A stretch of 64,000 nucleotides of DNA, from the NCBI RefSeq assembly GCF_003054555.1, contig NZ_CP026304.1:3038001-3102000 (forward strand), in the 5' to 3' direction. Both the position numbers and the translations under genes were made by a program. The notes under the pieces were generated by a model, which saw only the letters and a program-made list of their open reading frames with translations, was not told the DNA's origin and did not search any database. Each line of letters opens with the position of its first letter. The first letter of the stretch is position 1. This document shows, in pieces, positions 11,567 to 19,990 of the stretch. The stretch comes from Streptomyces lunaelactis. GTDB taxonomy: Bacteria > Actinomycetota > Actinomycetes > Streptomycetales > Streptomycetaceae.

Positions 11567-12469
11567 TCATGCGGGGACATGCGTCATGTTCGTCGTGCTC
11601 GGCAGCGCTGCGGCCAGCGCGGTACGCCAGTCCCGTATCGGCTCGATGCCCGCGGCGCGCCAGCGGTCGTGCCCGAGGACGCTGTAGGCGGGCCGGTGCG
11701 CGACGGTCGGGTATGCGGCGCTGGTCGTGGGGCGCACCCGGGCCGGGTCGGCGCCGGCCAGCCGGAAGATCTCCTGGGCGAAGGCGCACCAGGTGGTCCG
11801 CCCGCCCGAGGTGCCGTGGTAGACGCCTGCGGGGGCGGTGCCGGCGAGTGCCGCACGGCCCAGCAGGACCAGGTGTCCGGCGAGGTCGGCTGCCCACGTG
11901 GGCTGCCCCCACTGGTCGTTGACGACGTCCAGTGTCTCGCGCTCGCGCTCCAGCCGGAGCAGGGTGGCCACGAAGTTCTTGCCCCCGGCGCCGTAGAGCC
12001 ACGCCGTGCGGACCACGTAGCCGGTGTCCGGCAGCGTGGCCCGTACCGCCAGTTCCCCGGCGAGCTTGGTGCGGCCGTACGCGGTCCTGGGTTCCGGCGG
12101 GGCGTCCTCGGCGTACGGCAGCCTGCCGTCCCCGCCGAAGACGTAGTCAGTGGACACGTGCAGCAGCAGAGCCCCCGCCGCCCCGCACGCCTGGGCCAGC
12201 AGTCCGGCCCCGGTGCCGTTGACCGCGAGGGCCTCCGGTTCCCGGGACTCGGCGTCGTCGACGGCCGTCCAGGCGGCGCAGTTGACGACGACGGCGGGGC
12301 GGTGCGTCATGACGTACCCGTGCACGGACGCGCGGTCGGTGAGGTCCAGTTCGTCCCTGCCTGCCGCCAGCGCGGGCACGCCGTCGGCCGCCAGCGCGGC
12401 GAGCACGCCACGGCCGAGCATGCCGCGCGCGCCGGTCACCAGCCAGGGGCCGGTCACCGTCTCGGTCAC
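11567..12469 (-). CDS. rmlD: dTDP-4-dehydrorhamnose reductase
   Basis: This 300-residue short-chain/epimerase-fold reductase has a GARGMLG nucleotide site near the N-terminus, STDYVF, and YGRTKLAGE carrying the Tyr-Lys pair. It reduces the 4-keto group of the epimerised sugar to give dTDP-L-rhamnose. The start is a GTG at 12469 that overlaps the rmlB stop (GTGA), which implies translational coupling and argues against upstream starts. The C-terminal part with VYHGTSGGRTTWCAFA is typical of RmlD. Confidence 0.92.
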   Translation of the reverse strand: MTETVTGPWLVTGARGMLGRGVLAALAADGVPALAAGRDELDLTDRASVHGYVMTHRPAVVVNCAAWTAVDDAESREPEALAVNGTGAGLLAQACGAAGALLLHVSTDYVFGGDGRLPYAEDAPPEPRTAYGRTKLAGELAVRATLPDTGYVVRTAWLYGAGGKNFVATLLRLERERETLDVVNDQWGQPTWAADLAGHLVLLGRAALAGTAPAGVYHGTSGGRTTWCAFAQEIFRLAGADPARVRPTTSAAYPTVAHRPAYSVLGHDRWRAAGIEPIRDWRTALAAALPSTTNMTHVPA

Positions 12470-13452
12470 AGCGCGGCCCGCTGCTTCAGCGGCTGCCACC
12501 AGTCGCGGTGGTCGCGGTACCACTGCACGGTCCTGGCCAGGCCGTCCTCGACGGAGACGCGGGGCTCGTACCCCAGTTCCTGGCGGATCTTGGTGCAGTC
12601 CACGGAGTAGCGGCGGTCGTGGCCCTTGCGGTCCGCGACGTACAGGACGCTGGCGTCCCAGTCCGCGTCGCACTCCTTGAGGAGGAGGCGGGTCAGTTCG
12701 TCGTTGGAGAGTTCGGTGCCGCCGCCGATGTTGTACGTCTCGCCCGCGCGGCCCTTGGTGCGCACCAGCTCGATGCCCTGGACGTGGTCGTCGATGTGCA
12801 GCCAGTCGCGTACGTTGCCGCCGTCGCCGTACAGCGGCACCTTCTCGCCGTCCAGCAGGTTGGTGACGAACAGCGGGATGAGCTTCTCCGGGAAGTGGTG
12901 GTGCCCGTAGTTGTTGGAGCAGCGGGTCAGCCGTACGTCCAGGCCGTGCGTGTGGTGGTACGAGAGCGCCACCAGGTCACCGGCGGCCTTGGAGGACGAG
13001 TACGGGGAGCTGGGGCGCAGCGGGTGCGTCTCGGGCCAGGATCCGGAGTCGATGGATCCGTACACCTCGTCGGTGGAGATCTGCACAAACGTCTTGATGC
13101 CCGCGCGGTACGCGGCGTCGACGAGGGTGTGGGTGCCGACGACGTTGGTGCGGATGAACTCCGTTCCCCCGTCGATCGAGCGGTCCACGTGGGACTCGGC
13201 GGCGAAGTGCACCACCTCGTCGTGCTCCTGGACGAGCCGGGTGACGGTGGCGGTGTCGCAGATGTCGCCCTCGACGAAGGCAAAGCCGGGGTGTGCGCGC
13301 ACCTCGTCCAGGTTGGCCGGGTTGCCCGCGTAGGTGAGGCTGTCGAGCACCGTCACGGACACGTCGCCGGGGCCGTCGGGGCCGAGCAGTGTGCGCACGT
13401 AGTGGGAACCGATGAAGCCGGCGCCGCCGGTCACGAGTATGCGAGTCGTCAT
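12466..13452 (-). CDS. rmlB: dTDP-glucose 4,6-dehydratase
   Basis: This 328-residue extended SDR enzyme has the NAD site GGAGFIGS at 9-16, the catalytic TDE at 127-129 in STDEVYG, and Tyr151/Lys155. It makes dTDP-4-keto-6-deoxyglucose, the branch point for both the rhamnose and the 2,3,6-trideoxy sugar routes encoded in the window. It is the only 4,6-dehydratase present, so all 6-deoxysugars here should depend on it. The gene lies between the phosphopantetheinyl transferase and rmlD genes in the minus-strand operon. Confidence 0.95.
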   Translation of the reverse strand: MTTRILVTGGAGFIGSHYVRTLLGPDGPGDVSVTVLDSLTYAGNPANLDEVRAHPGFAFVEGDICDTATVTRLVQEHDEVVHFAAESHVDRSIDGGTEFIRTNVVGTHTLVDAAYRAGIKTFVQISTDEVYGSIDSGSWPETHPLRPSSPYSSSKAAGDLVALSYHHTHGLDVRLTRCSNNYGHHHFPEKLIPLFVTNLLDGEKVPLYGDGGNVRDWLHIDDHVQGIELVRTKGRAGETYNIGGGTELSNDELTRLLLKECDADWDASVLYVADRKGHDRRYSVDCTKIRQELGYEPRVSVEDGLARTVQWYRDHRDWWQPLKQRAAL

Positions 13453-13506
13453 GCGTCGTTCTACCTACCTTGCGGGTTACGGAGAATGGGGCGGCGGAGG
13501 TCCTGA

Positions 13507-14160
13507 TCAGTGGCGTACGGCGATGGCGGCGAGCAGCAGGCTGTCCTCGGCGAGCCAGCGCCCGCCGAGCACCGAGGGCACGTCGCAGCCGTCGGGTGCG
13601 GCCCTGAGCAGGCGGGCGGTGAAGACGGGCGGCGAGCGCTGGATGAGCACCGACGTCTCGTGGAAGCCGAGCCAGTGGCCGGTCAGCGGCGACCACACCT
13701 TGTAGACGGCCTCCTTGACGCAGAACAGCAGCCGGTCCCAGCTGACGGTCTGGTCCCAGGAGCGCAGCGCCTCCTGGTGCCGGAGCTCCTCGGGCAGCGC
13801 AATCCGCTCCAACATGCCGTCGGGCAGCGGGAGATGGGGTTCGGCGTCGATGCCCAGTGCGCGGACGTCGGCGGCGTTCGCCACGGCGGCGCCCCGGTAG
13901 CCGCGGCAGTGCGTCATGCTGCCGACCACGCCCGCCGGCCACAGCGGTGCGCCCATGTCCCCCGGCAGCAGCGGGAACGGGGGCAGGCCGAGGCTCCGGC
14001 CCGCCCGGCGGGCGCAGTGCCGCACGGTGGCGAACTCGGCCCGCCGCCCCGCGCGGAAGGTGACGGCGAGGCCGCGCTCCGCAGGGTGGAGCTGTGCCTC
14101 CGGCAGGTCGGCGTAGGACTCTGCGACGGCGACACCGGACGGCAGGACGCGGGAGAGCAC
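13507..14160 (-). CDS. Sfp-type 4'-phosphopantetheinyl transferase
   Basis: This 217-residue PPTase has GIDAEP at 103-108 (Mg2+ site) and KEAVYK at 149-154, the two Sfp/EntD motifs. It transfers phosphopantetheine from CoA to a serine of carrier domains, here the free ACP and the four NRPS carrier domains. It is separated by four bases from the upstream LLM gene and is co-transcribed in the rmlA operon. Finding a dedicated PPTase inside the cluster supports its being self-contained. Confidence 0.93.
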   Translation of the reverse strand: MLSRVLPSGVAVAESYADLPEAQLHPAERGLAVTFRAGRRAEFATVRHCARRAGRSLGLPPFPLLPGDMGAPLWPAGVVGSMTHCRGYRGAAVANAADVRALGIDAEPHLPLPDGMLERIALPEELRHQEALRSWDQTVSWDRLLFCVKEAVYKVWSPLTGHWLGFHETSVLIQRSPPVFTARLLRAAPDGCDVPSVLGGRWLAEDSLLLAAIAVRH

Positions 14161-14164
14161 GGGG

Positions 14165-15127
14165 TCAGGCCCGGCCCGGTGCGAGTGCTTCGACGTGCTT
14201 GACGGGATCGCCGCCGGCGACGGGAAGCAGCGTGATCAGCGGGGTGTTGAGCCCGGCCGCGTGGTACGAGGCGAGGCGGGCGCGGCACTCCTCCGGGGAG
14301 CCGTGCACGATGAGTTCGTCGATGACCGCGTCCGGGATGGCCTGCCCGGCCCGCCACCAGTGTTCGCCCGCCTCGCGCGAGCGGTGCATGGCGGCGAGCG
14401 CCTCCGACCGGCCGAGCCAGTCCTGGAACTTGCGGTAGGCGGGCACGTTCAGATAGGTGCCGATCAGCATCCGGCCCACGGAGCGGGCCTCGGCGGCGTC
14501 CTCGGTGGGGCACACGAAGATCGGGGCGACGAGTTCGGGTTCCGTACCGATCACGGCCCTGATCTTCGGTACGTCGCCGGGCGCCACCCAGTTGGTGATC
14601 GCCCCGTCCGCCTCGGCGGCGGCGAGCCGCAGCATCCCCGGCCGCAGCGCGGCGAGCAGCACCGGCGGCGGTACCGCCGGGGGGCGGTCGAGCTTGAACC
14701 CCTGCACCGAGAACGTCGGGTAGTCCTCGGTCACCGCCTTACCGGTGAAGGCGGTCCGCAGGAAGCGCAGGGTGTCGCGCGTCCTGCCGAACGGCTCGCG
14801 GTGCTCGATGGCGTTCCACTTCTCCACGATGGTCGGGGAGGAGGCGCCGACGCCGAGGACGAACCGGCCGGGGGCGCTGTCGGCGACCGTCGCCGCGGTC
14901 ATCGCCAGGAGTCCGGGACCACGGGTGAACACCGGGACGATGGCGGTGCCGAGCCGCAGCCCGTCCGACCACTGCGAGGCCAGCACCAGGGGCGTGAACG
15001 CGTCGGTGCCCGCGGTCTCGGCGGTCCAGACATCGGTGTAGCCCAGGTCGGGCAGCCTGCGTACGAGCGACTGGTGTTCCAGCAGCGGTACGCCGGGCAG
15101 CGGGAGGATGATCCCCCAACGGTTCAT
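14165..15127 (-). CDS. LLM-class (F420-type) flavin-dependent oxidoreductase
   Basis: This 320-residue protein is a luciferase-like monooxygenase-fold enzyme: WGIILPLPG at the N-terminus, GYTDVWTAE, RLGTAIVPVFTRGP and GRFVLGVGASSP. Many members of this subgroup use coenzyme F420. The ATG at 15127 has GGAG eight bases upstream. It lies between the MIO enzyme and the PPTase genes, so it is part of the biosynthetic operon. A reduction of an enoyl or imine group, or oxidation of the aromatic acyl unit, are possible roles; the sequence does not decide. Confidence 0.8.
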   Translation of the reverse strand: MNRWGIILPLPGVPLLEHQSLVRRLPDLGYTDVWTAETAGTDAFTPLVLASQWSDGLRLGTAIVPVFTRGPGLLAMTAATVADSAPGRFVLGVGASSPTIVEKWNAIEHREPFGRTRDTLRFLRTAFTGKAVTEDYPTFSVQGFKLDRPPAVPPPVLLAALRPGMLRLAAAEADGAITNWVAPGDVPKIRAVIGTEPELVAPIFVCPTEDAAEARSVGRMLIGTYLNVPAYRKFQDWLGRSEALAAMHRSREAGEHWWRAGQAIPDAVIDELIVHGSPEECRARLASYHAAGLNTPLITLLPVAGGDPVKHVEALAPGRA

Positions 15128-15174
15128 CACGTGGTCTCCGGTTTCCTCTGGTTCTCCCCTTCTTCCCCGATGTC

Positions 15175-16638
15175 TCAGGAGCCATCGGTGAGCAGGGTGT
15201 CGGCGTGGGAGCGCAGCAGCTCGGCGGCGCGGCGCACCTCGATCGCCATGGGGCGGTCGGCCTCCAACGCCGGGGAGATCTCGGCGAGTTGGGCCCACAC
15301 GCCGGTGGCCTGGCCGGCGCGTCCGGTGATGGCGGCGAGCTGGGCGGTGGCGAGCGCGAGGGAACCCACGGTCAGCCAGGCCAGTTCCAGTGCCTCGCCG
15401 ACGCCGTTGGCGCTGTTGAGGGCCATCGGCACGTGGTCCTGGTTCCAGCCGTTGGTCGGCAGCATCGTCAGGGACGCCGGGGTGACGAGCTGGCGGATGC
15501 GGGAGATGAAGGAGGTGGCGCTGATCTGCACACCGGCAAGACCGGCGCCGCGGCCGGCCCGGGGGGTGAGCATGATGGGCAGGTCGCCGTTGGTGGTGGG
15601 GTTGAGTACGACGCCGAGCTGACGCTCCGCCAGGAAGGCGGCGCTGTGCAGGGCGAGGCCGGTCTGCTCGGAGGCGAAGCCGACGGGCATGGCGTGGAAG
15701 TTGCCGCCGTGCAGCACCTTGCCCTCGTAGGTCAGCGGGTTGTCGGTGCAGCCCTCCGACTCCCGGGTCAGTACGTCGCCCGCCATGTCGAGCTGGTCGA
15801 GTACGGCGCCGAGCACCTGGGGGGCACAGCGCAGGCTGTACGGCTCCTGGAGCGGGCGGCGCTCCTCCCTGGCGTGACCGGCGGGCAGTTCGGCCCGCAG
15901 CCAGCGGGCCACCTTGAGCTGGCCGACCTGGCCGCGGGCCTGGCCGACGCCCTCCTCGAAGTGCTCCGGGTTCCCGCCGAGCAGATCGGTGAGCCGGGCG
16001 GTGAGGGAGCTGATCGCGCGCACCAGGCGGACGGCGGAGCGCTGGTTGAGGAGCGAGACGGCGAGGCAGACGCCCGTGCCGTTGACAAATGCGAGGGCCT
16101 CGCGGACCGGCCACTCCAGGGGCTCGGAGCCCAGTCCTGCGAGCACCTCGCGGGCCGGGGCGAGGGACCACTGGCCGCCCTCGCCGCGTACCCACGCCTC
16201 GCCGTGGCCCGCGAACGCGAGGGCCGCGTGCGCCAGCGGCTGGAGGTCGCCGCTCGCGCTGACCGTGCCGTCGCGCGGGATCGCCGGGGTGAAGCCAGCG
16301 TTCCACAGGTCGGCCAGCCGCTGCCAGAACTCGGGCGAGACCGCCGAGAAGCCCTTGCGCATGCTGTTGAGCCGCAGCCAGACGACCAGGCGGCCGGCCT
16401 CGGGGTCGAGCGGCCTGCCCTGGGCCGTACCGAGGTGGGATATGAGCGAATTGCCCTGCTCGTCCTCGGAGTCCGCCTCGAAGGTGACCAGCGGGCCGAA
16501 GCCCAGGGTCAGGCCGTAGACCGGCCGGCCGCTCGCCAGGTGGCTGTCGATCGTGGCCGCGCTCGTCTGCATCCGGGCGATGTCGGCGTCGTCGAGGGGG
16601 CTGATCTTCTCCGGCAGCGGCTCGTTGATCAGTGTCAC
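15175..16638 (-). CDS. MIO-dependent aromatic amino acid lyase or aminomutase
   Basis: This 487-residue protein belongs to the histidine/phenylalanine/tyrosine ammonia-lyase family. The Ala128-Ser129-Gly130 triad in TVSASGDLQPLAH forms the MIO prosthetic group, and Tyr41 in VYGLTLGFG is the catalytic tyrosine loop. ISHL at about 66-69 sits where substrate-selectivity residues lie in tyrosine and histidine lyases. It could make p-coumarate from tyrosine, as in saccharomicin, or beta-tyrosine, as SgcC4 does. Its coupling to a short acid ligase (ATGA overlap) and the absence of a free A domain favour a cinnamate product, but this is inference. Confidence 0.85.
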   Translation of the reverse strand: MTLINEPLPEKISPLDDADIARMQTSAATIDSHLASGRPVYGLTLGFGPLVTFEADSEDEQGNSLISHLGTAQGRPLDPEAGRLVVWLRLNSMRKGFSAVSPEFWQRLADLWNAGFTPAIPRDGTVSASGDLQPLAHAALAFAGHGEAWVRGEGGQWSLAPAREVLAGLGSEPLEWPVREALAFVNGTGVCLAVSLLNQRSAVRLVRAISSLTARLTDLLGGNPEHFEEGVGQARGQVGQLKVARWLRAELPAGHAREERRPLQEPYSLRCAPQVLGAVLDQLDMAGDVLTRESEGCTDNPLTYEGKVLHGGNFHAMPVGFASEQTGLALHSAAFLAERQLGVVLNPTTNGDLPIMLTPRAGRGAGLAGVQISATSFISRIRQLVTPASLTMLPTNGWNQDHVPMALNSANGVGEALELAWLTVGSLALATAQLAAITGRAGQATGVWAQLAEISPALEADRPMAIEVRRAAELLRSHADTLLTDGS

Positions 16639-17780
16639 GATTCTCTCCTGGGCTGTGTGACTGGCTCTGTGACGGGGGTCTTCTGGTGGTGCAGGAGCTT
16701 GCCGGTCTTGGACCGGTTGATGCGGGGCACCTTGTGCACCTTCCGGGGGCGCACGCCCAGCAGGGCGGGCACCTCGGACAGGTCGGTACCGGGTGTTGAT
16801 ACGACGTGGAGGTCGATCTGCTCGCCGGTCATCGGGTCGCCGACCGCGACGAGCGCGAGGTCCTCGCAGTCGATCGCGGTACGCAGTACGTGTTCGGTCT
16901 CGTCGAGGTTGATGCGGCGCCCGTTCACCTTGACCAGGCGGCCGACGCGGCCGACGAGGCGGAAGGTGCGGGCGTCCACGGGCTCGACGAGGTCGCCGGT
17001 GCGCCAGTCGGCGGGGCGGGGCTGTCCTGGCTGGTGGCCGAGGCGGGGGCTGCGGATGACCAACTCCGCCGCGGATTCGGTGTCTTGGGCGGTCCCGGCG
17101 GAGGGGGACTCCGTACCGTACGAAACGTCAGGGAAGAGGGTCCAGGCGGGCGGCTCGCCGCCGCTCCAGCGACGGGTGGCGATACCGCCCGTCTCCGTGG
17201 AGCCGAGCAGTTCGACGAGGGTCACCCGGCCGGAGCCCGCCTGCTCCAGGAGTGTGTGGGCGTCGCCGGGCAGCATGGCGCTGCTGTAGAGGACGGTGAG
17301 GTGGCCCAGGGAACGTACCCAGTCGATGTTCCGCAGCAGCAGCGAGAAGATCCACGGGGTGGCCACCACCACTGTGTGGCCGTGGCCGACCTCCGGCATC
17401 GCTCCCACGTAGCTCTTGCGGTACCAGACGGGCACACCCAGCCTGGCGGGCATGAGGTACGTCGCCAGCGCGCCGTAGACGTGCAGCGGCGGCGCGAAGG
17501 CGACCACGGCGCCCGGCGGCCCGTGCACGCCCGCGGAGACGAACCCCGCGAGCATCCCGGCCTCCGACCAGGCGTACTCGCGGGTGCGCTGCCAGCAGCG
17601 GCTGGGGCCGGTGCTGCCCGAGGTGTGGAACTCCACCTCGGGCGGCAGCGCGGCCAGCACCTCGGACGCGTCGGGCGCGTCCGGTGCGTCCCACCTCACG
17701 TGCCATGCCGTGTCGTTGATCTCCGGTGCGGCGTGTCCCGCACCGAGCAGTTCCTTCGGCGTCAGCTCCTGGAAACCCAT
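16635..17780 (-). CDS. Short ANL-family adenylating ligase (acyl-ACP/CoA synthetase-like)
   Basis: This 381-residue AMP-forming ligase is about 120-150 residues shorter at the N-terminus than usual. It begins just before the P-loop-like motif HTSGSTGPS (from about residue 52) and retains LGSTETGG, DWRTGDL, RVGRLVKVNGRRI and the C-terminal NRSKTGKLL with the expected lysine. Short ligases of this type in aryl-polyene and similar clusters load aromatic acids on a carrier protein. The stop overlaps the MIO-enzyme start by four bases, so the two are probably made in step. The likely substrate is the MIO-enzyme product and the likely acceptor the free ACP. Confidence 0.8.
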   Translation of the reverse strand: MGFQELTPKELLGAGHAAPEINDTAWHVRWDAPDAPDASEVLAALPPEVEFHTSGSTGPSRCWQRTREYAWSEAGMLAGFVSAGVHGPPGAVVAFAPPLHVYGALATYLMPARLGVPVWYRKSYVGAMPEVGHGHTVVVATPWIFSLLLRNIDWVRSLGHLTVLYSSAMLPGDAHTLLEQAGSGRVTLVELLGSTETGGIATRRWSGGEPPAWTLFPDVSYGTESPSAGTAQDTESAAELVIRSPRLGHQPGQPRPADWRTGDLVEPVDARTFRLVGRVGRLVKVNGRRINLDETEHVLRTAIDCEDLALVAVGDPMTGEQIDLHVVSTPGTDLSEVPALLGVRPRKVHKVPRINRSKTGKLLHHQKTPVTEPVTQPRRES

Positions 17781-17797
17781 ACGTACTCCGTGTTCGG

Positions 17798-18670
17798 TCA
17801 GGCGATGGTCTGCGCGACCTGCATGAGGTACTGGCCGTACTCGGAATTCCGCATGCGGGTGCCGAGTTCGTAGCAGTGGTCCGCGTCGATGTATCCCATG
17901 CGCAGGGCGATTTCTTCGACGCAGGCCACCCGGACGCCCTGGCGCTTCTCGATGACGTGCACATATTGGCTGGCGTCGAGGAGCGATTCATGGGTGCCGG
18001 CGTCGAGCCAGGTGTGGCCGCGTCCCAGCCGGATCAGCCGGGCCCTGCCGTTTTTCAGATAGACCTGGTTGACGTCCGTGATCTCCAACTCGCCGCGTTC
18101 CGACGGAGTCAGGTCGCGGGCAATCTCCACCACGTCGGACTCGTAGAAGTAAAGCCCTGTGATCGCGTTGTCGGAACGCGGCTTCAGCGGCTTTTCCTCC
18201 AGGGAGACCAGATTTCCCTGGGCGTCCGTCTCGCCGATTCCGTACCGCTCGGGGTCGGACACCGGATAGCCGAAGAGCGTGCACCCGTCGAGCTCGTCGC
18301 GGGCCGTGCGCAGGATCTTCGGGAAGCCGGCGCCGTGGAAGACGTTGTCGCCGAGGATCAGCGCCACCGGGCTGTCGCCGATGTGGTCGGCCCCGATGAC
18401 GAACGACTCAGCTATGCCGCGCGGTTCGTCCTGAACCGCGTACGTGATGTCGAGGCCCAGGTGCGCCCCGTCCTTGAGGAGGGCGCGCAGCGCCACGATG
18501 CTCTCGGGCGTCGAGATCACCAGGATCTCCCGGATCCCGGCCAGCATCAGCACCGAGAGCGGGTGATAGATCATCGGTTTGTCGTAGACCGCGAGCAATT
18601 GCTTCGAAGTCGTCAGGGTGGACGGGTACATGCGGGTACCCCTGCCACCGGCAAGAACAATTCCCTTCAC
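17798..18670 (-). CDS. rmlA: Glucose-1-phosphate thymidylyltransferase
   Basis: This 290-residue nucleotidyltransferase has the hallmark N-terminus KGIVLAGGRGTRMYP, then SKQLLAVYDKPMIYHPL, ILGDNVFHG and the C-terminal GYIDADHCYELG. It makes dTDP-glucose from glucose-1-phosphate and dTTP, the first step for every deoxysugar in the cluster. It is first in the eight-gene minus-strand operon running to rmlC and lies 90 bp from the palindrome at 18760-18777. Confidence 0.96.
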   Translation of the reverse strand: MKGIVLAGGRGTRMYPSTLTTSKQLLAVYDKPMIYHPLSVLMLAGIREILVISTPESIVALRALLKDGAHLGLDITYAVQDEPRGIAESFVIGADHIGDSPVALILGDNVFHGAGFPKILRTARDELDGCTLFGYPVSDPERYGIGETDAQGNLVSLEEKPLKPRSDNAITGLYFYESDVVEIARDLTPSERGELEITDVNQVYLKNGRARLIRLGRGHTWLDAGTHESLLDASQYVHVIEKRQGVRVACVEEIALRMGYIDADHCYELGTRMRNSEYGQYLMQVAQTIA

Positions 18671-18759
18671 GTTCTCCCCGTTCGTTCGTCAATGGAGCGG
18701 TATTCAGCGAGTGTGGCAGCCCCGTCATCGACGGCGGAAGGCATGTTTCCCGAGTCCTG

Positions 18760-18777
18760 TGTCCCGCTGGCGGGACA
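18760..18777. promoter_or_regulatory. Palindromic operator candidate, site 2 (rmlA / hydroxylase divergent promoter)
   Basis: TGTCCCGC-TG-GCGGGACA is a perfect 8-bp inverted repeat between rmlA (minus) and the amino-acid hydroxylase gene (plus). It sits 39 bp upstream of a sigma-70-like -35 element for the plus-strand gene, a position that suits an activator. It is identical in its core to sites 1 and 5. Confidence 0.8.
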
Positions 18778-18816
18778 GGAATCCGAGGTGCGGGAGATTC
18801 TGCGGATTGACGTGGA

Positions 18817-18845
18817 TTGACCATGAAACAGCGGCTCGCTAGCGT
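18817..18845 (+). promoter_or_regulatory. Candidate sigma-70-type promoter for the hydroxylase gene
   Basis: TTGACC at 18817-18822 and TAGCGT at 18840-18845 are separated by 17 bases. This fits the vegetative consensus of Streptomyces and lies between the site 2 palindrome and the hydroxylase start at 18930. It was identified by eye only. Confidence 0.5.
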
Positions 18846-18929
18846 CGAAAGAGGCTAAGTCCCCTTGCGTGCACGCGGAATTGACAAACTCATTCCCTTT
18901 TCCCGGCTATCACGAGAAGGCATGTGAAC

Positions 18930-19928
18930 ATGACGGACACCACTTCCTCCCCGCCGCTCGTCGAATCGGCACTCGTCGAATCGACTGTGTCGCTCACCGG
19001 CGCGCAGCACGACCAGGTGCGCGCGGTGGCCGACGAACTCGCCCGCACCGCGGGCGGCCTCATCGACGGCCCCGGCTGGCTGACCGCGGCACGTGCCGCT
19101 TCCCAGCGGCTGCCCCGCGAACTGCGGCAGGAATTGCGGGAGTTCAGGCACGACGCGGGCCCCGATGGGCTGCTGCTGATCCGTAACCTGCCTGTCGAGG
19201 ACGACCTGCCCAGCACGCCCGTACGTCCGGGGTCCGTGCGGCGGACGGCGACGGTCGCGAGTTCGGCCGTCACCGCCGTGATGCTTCAGCTCGGCGAGGT
19301 GATCGCCTTCCGGAGCGAGAAGTCCGGCGCCCTGGTCCAGGACGTCGTACCGGTACCGGGGCACGAGAAGCAGCAGAGCAACGCCGGCTCGGTCGCCCTG
19401 CACATGCACACCGAGAACGCCTTCCACCCCAACCGCCCGCACTACGTGGGGCTGATGTGTGTACGGGCCGACCCGACGGGCGACGCACGGCTGTGCACCT
19501 CGTCGGTGCGGCGGGCGCTGCCGCTGCTGACCTCGGAGGCCCGCCGGGTGCTGTCCGAGGACCGCTTCATGACGGAGCCGCCGCCGTCGTTCGGTGACCT
19601 CGGCGGGGTCACTCCGGTCCACCCGGTGCTGCGCGGCGACCCGGCGGACCCCGATGTGACCGTCGACTTCGCCGCCACGCACCCGCTCGACGACGGGGCC
19701 CGCCGGGCCATGGAGGAGCTGCGCGAGATCTTCGAACGGATCGCCCACCCACACGACTTGGGCGCCGGTGACCTGGCCGTGGTCGACAACAGGCTGACTG
19801 TGCACGGCCGGACGTCGTTCACCCCGCGCTTCGACGGCACCGACCGCTGGCTGCACCGGGTGTACGCCGCCCTGGACCGCCGGCGGATACGCCCCGACTC
19901 GGAGGGCGGCGGGGCCGTACTGCGCTGA
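18930..19928 (+). CDS. Fe(II)/2-oxoglutarate-dependent amino-acid beta-hydroxylase (AsnO/VioC-like)
   Basis: This 332-residue protein belongs to the clavaminate synthase-like/TauD superfamily. The metal site is His160-Thr-Glu162 in LHMHTENAFHPNRP, with the distal His292 in DNRLTVHGRT and a C-terminal arginine in DRWLHRVY for 2-oxoglutarate. Relatives (AsnO, VioC, CmnC, MppO) hydroxylate the beta carbon of free Asn, Arg or related amino acids for NRPS assembly. I preferred the ATG at 18930 to the GTG at 18924 because AGAAGG is better spaced from it. The substrate may be Asn, since one adenylation domain has an Asn-like specificity code. It is a single-gene transcript ending in the hairpin at 19939-19985. 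Confidence 0.85.
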   Translation: MTDTTSSPPLVESALVESTVSLTGAQHDQVRAVADELARTAGGLIDGPGWLTAARAASQRLPRELRQELREFRHDAGPDGLLLIRNLPVEDDLPSTPVRPGSVRRTATVASSAVTAVMLQLGEVIAFRSEKSGALVQDVVPVPGHEKQQSNAGSVALHMHTENAFHPNRPHYVGLMCVRADPTGDARLCTSSVRRALPLLTSEARRVLSEDRFMTEPPPSFGDLGGVTPVHPVLRGDPADPDVTVDFAATHPLDDGARRAMEELREIFERIAHPHDLGAGDLAVVDNRLTVHGRTSFTPRFDGTDRWLHRVYAALDRRRIRPDSEGGGAVLR

Positions 19929-19938
19929 TCAGCGACTG

Positions 19939-19985
19939 GCGACGGCGGGCGGCCCGTGGGACAACTCCCCACAGGCCGCCCGTCG
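19939..19985. terminator. Bidirectional terminator between hydroxylase and carbamoyltransferase
   Basis: A long GC-rich hairpin pairs about 19939-19960 with 19967-19985, with a short loop and one or two bulges. It lies between convergent genes and probably ends both transcripts. Confidence 0.7.
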
Positions 19986-19990
19986 TTCAG

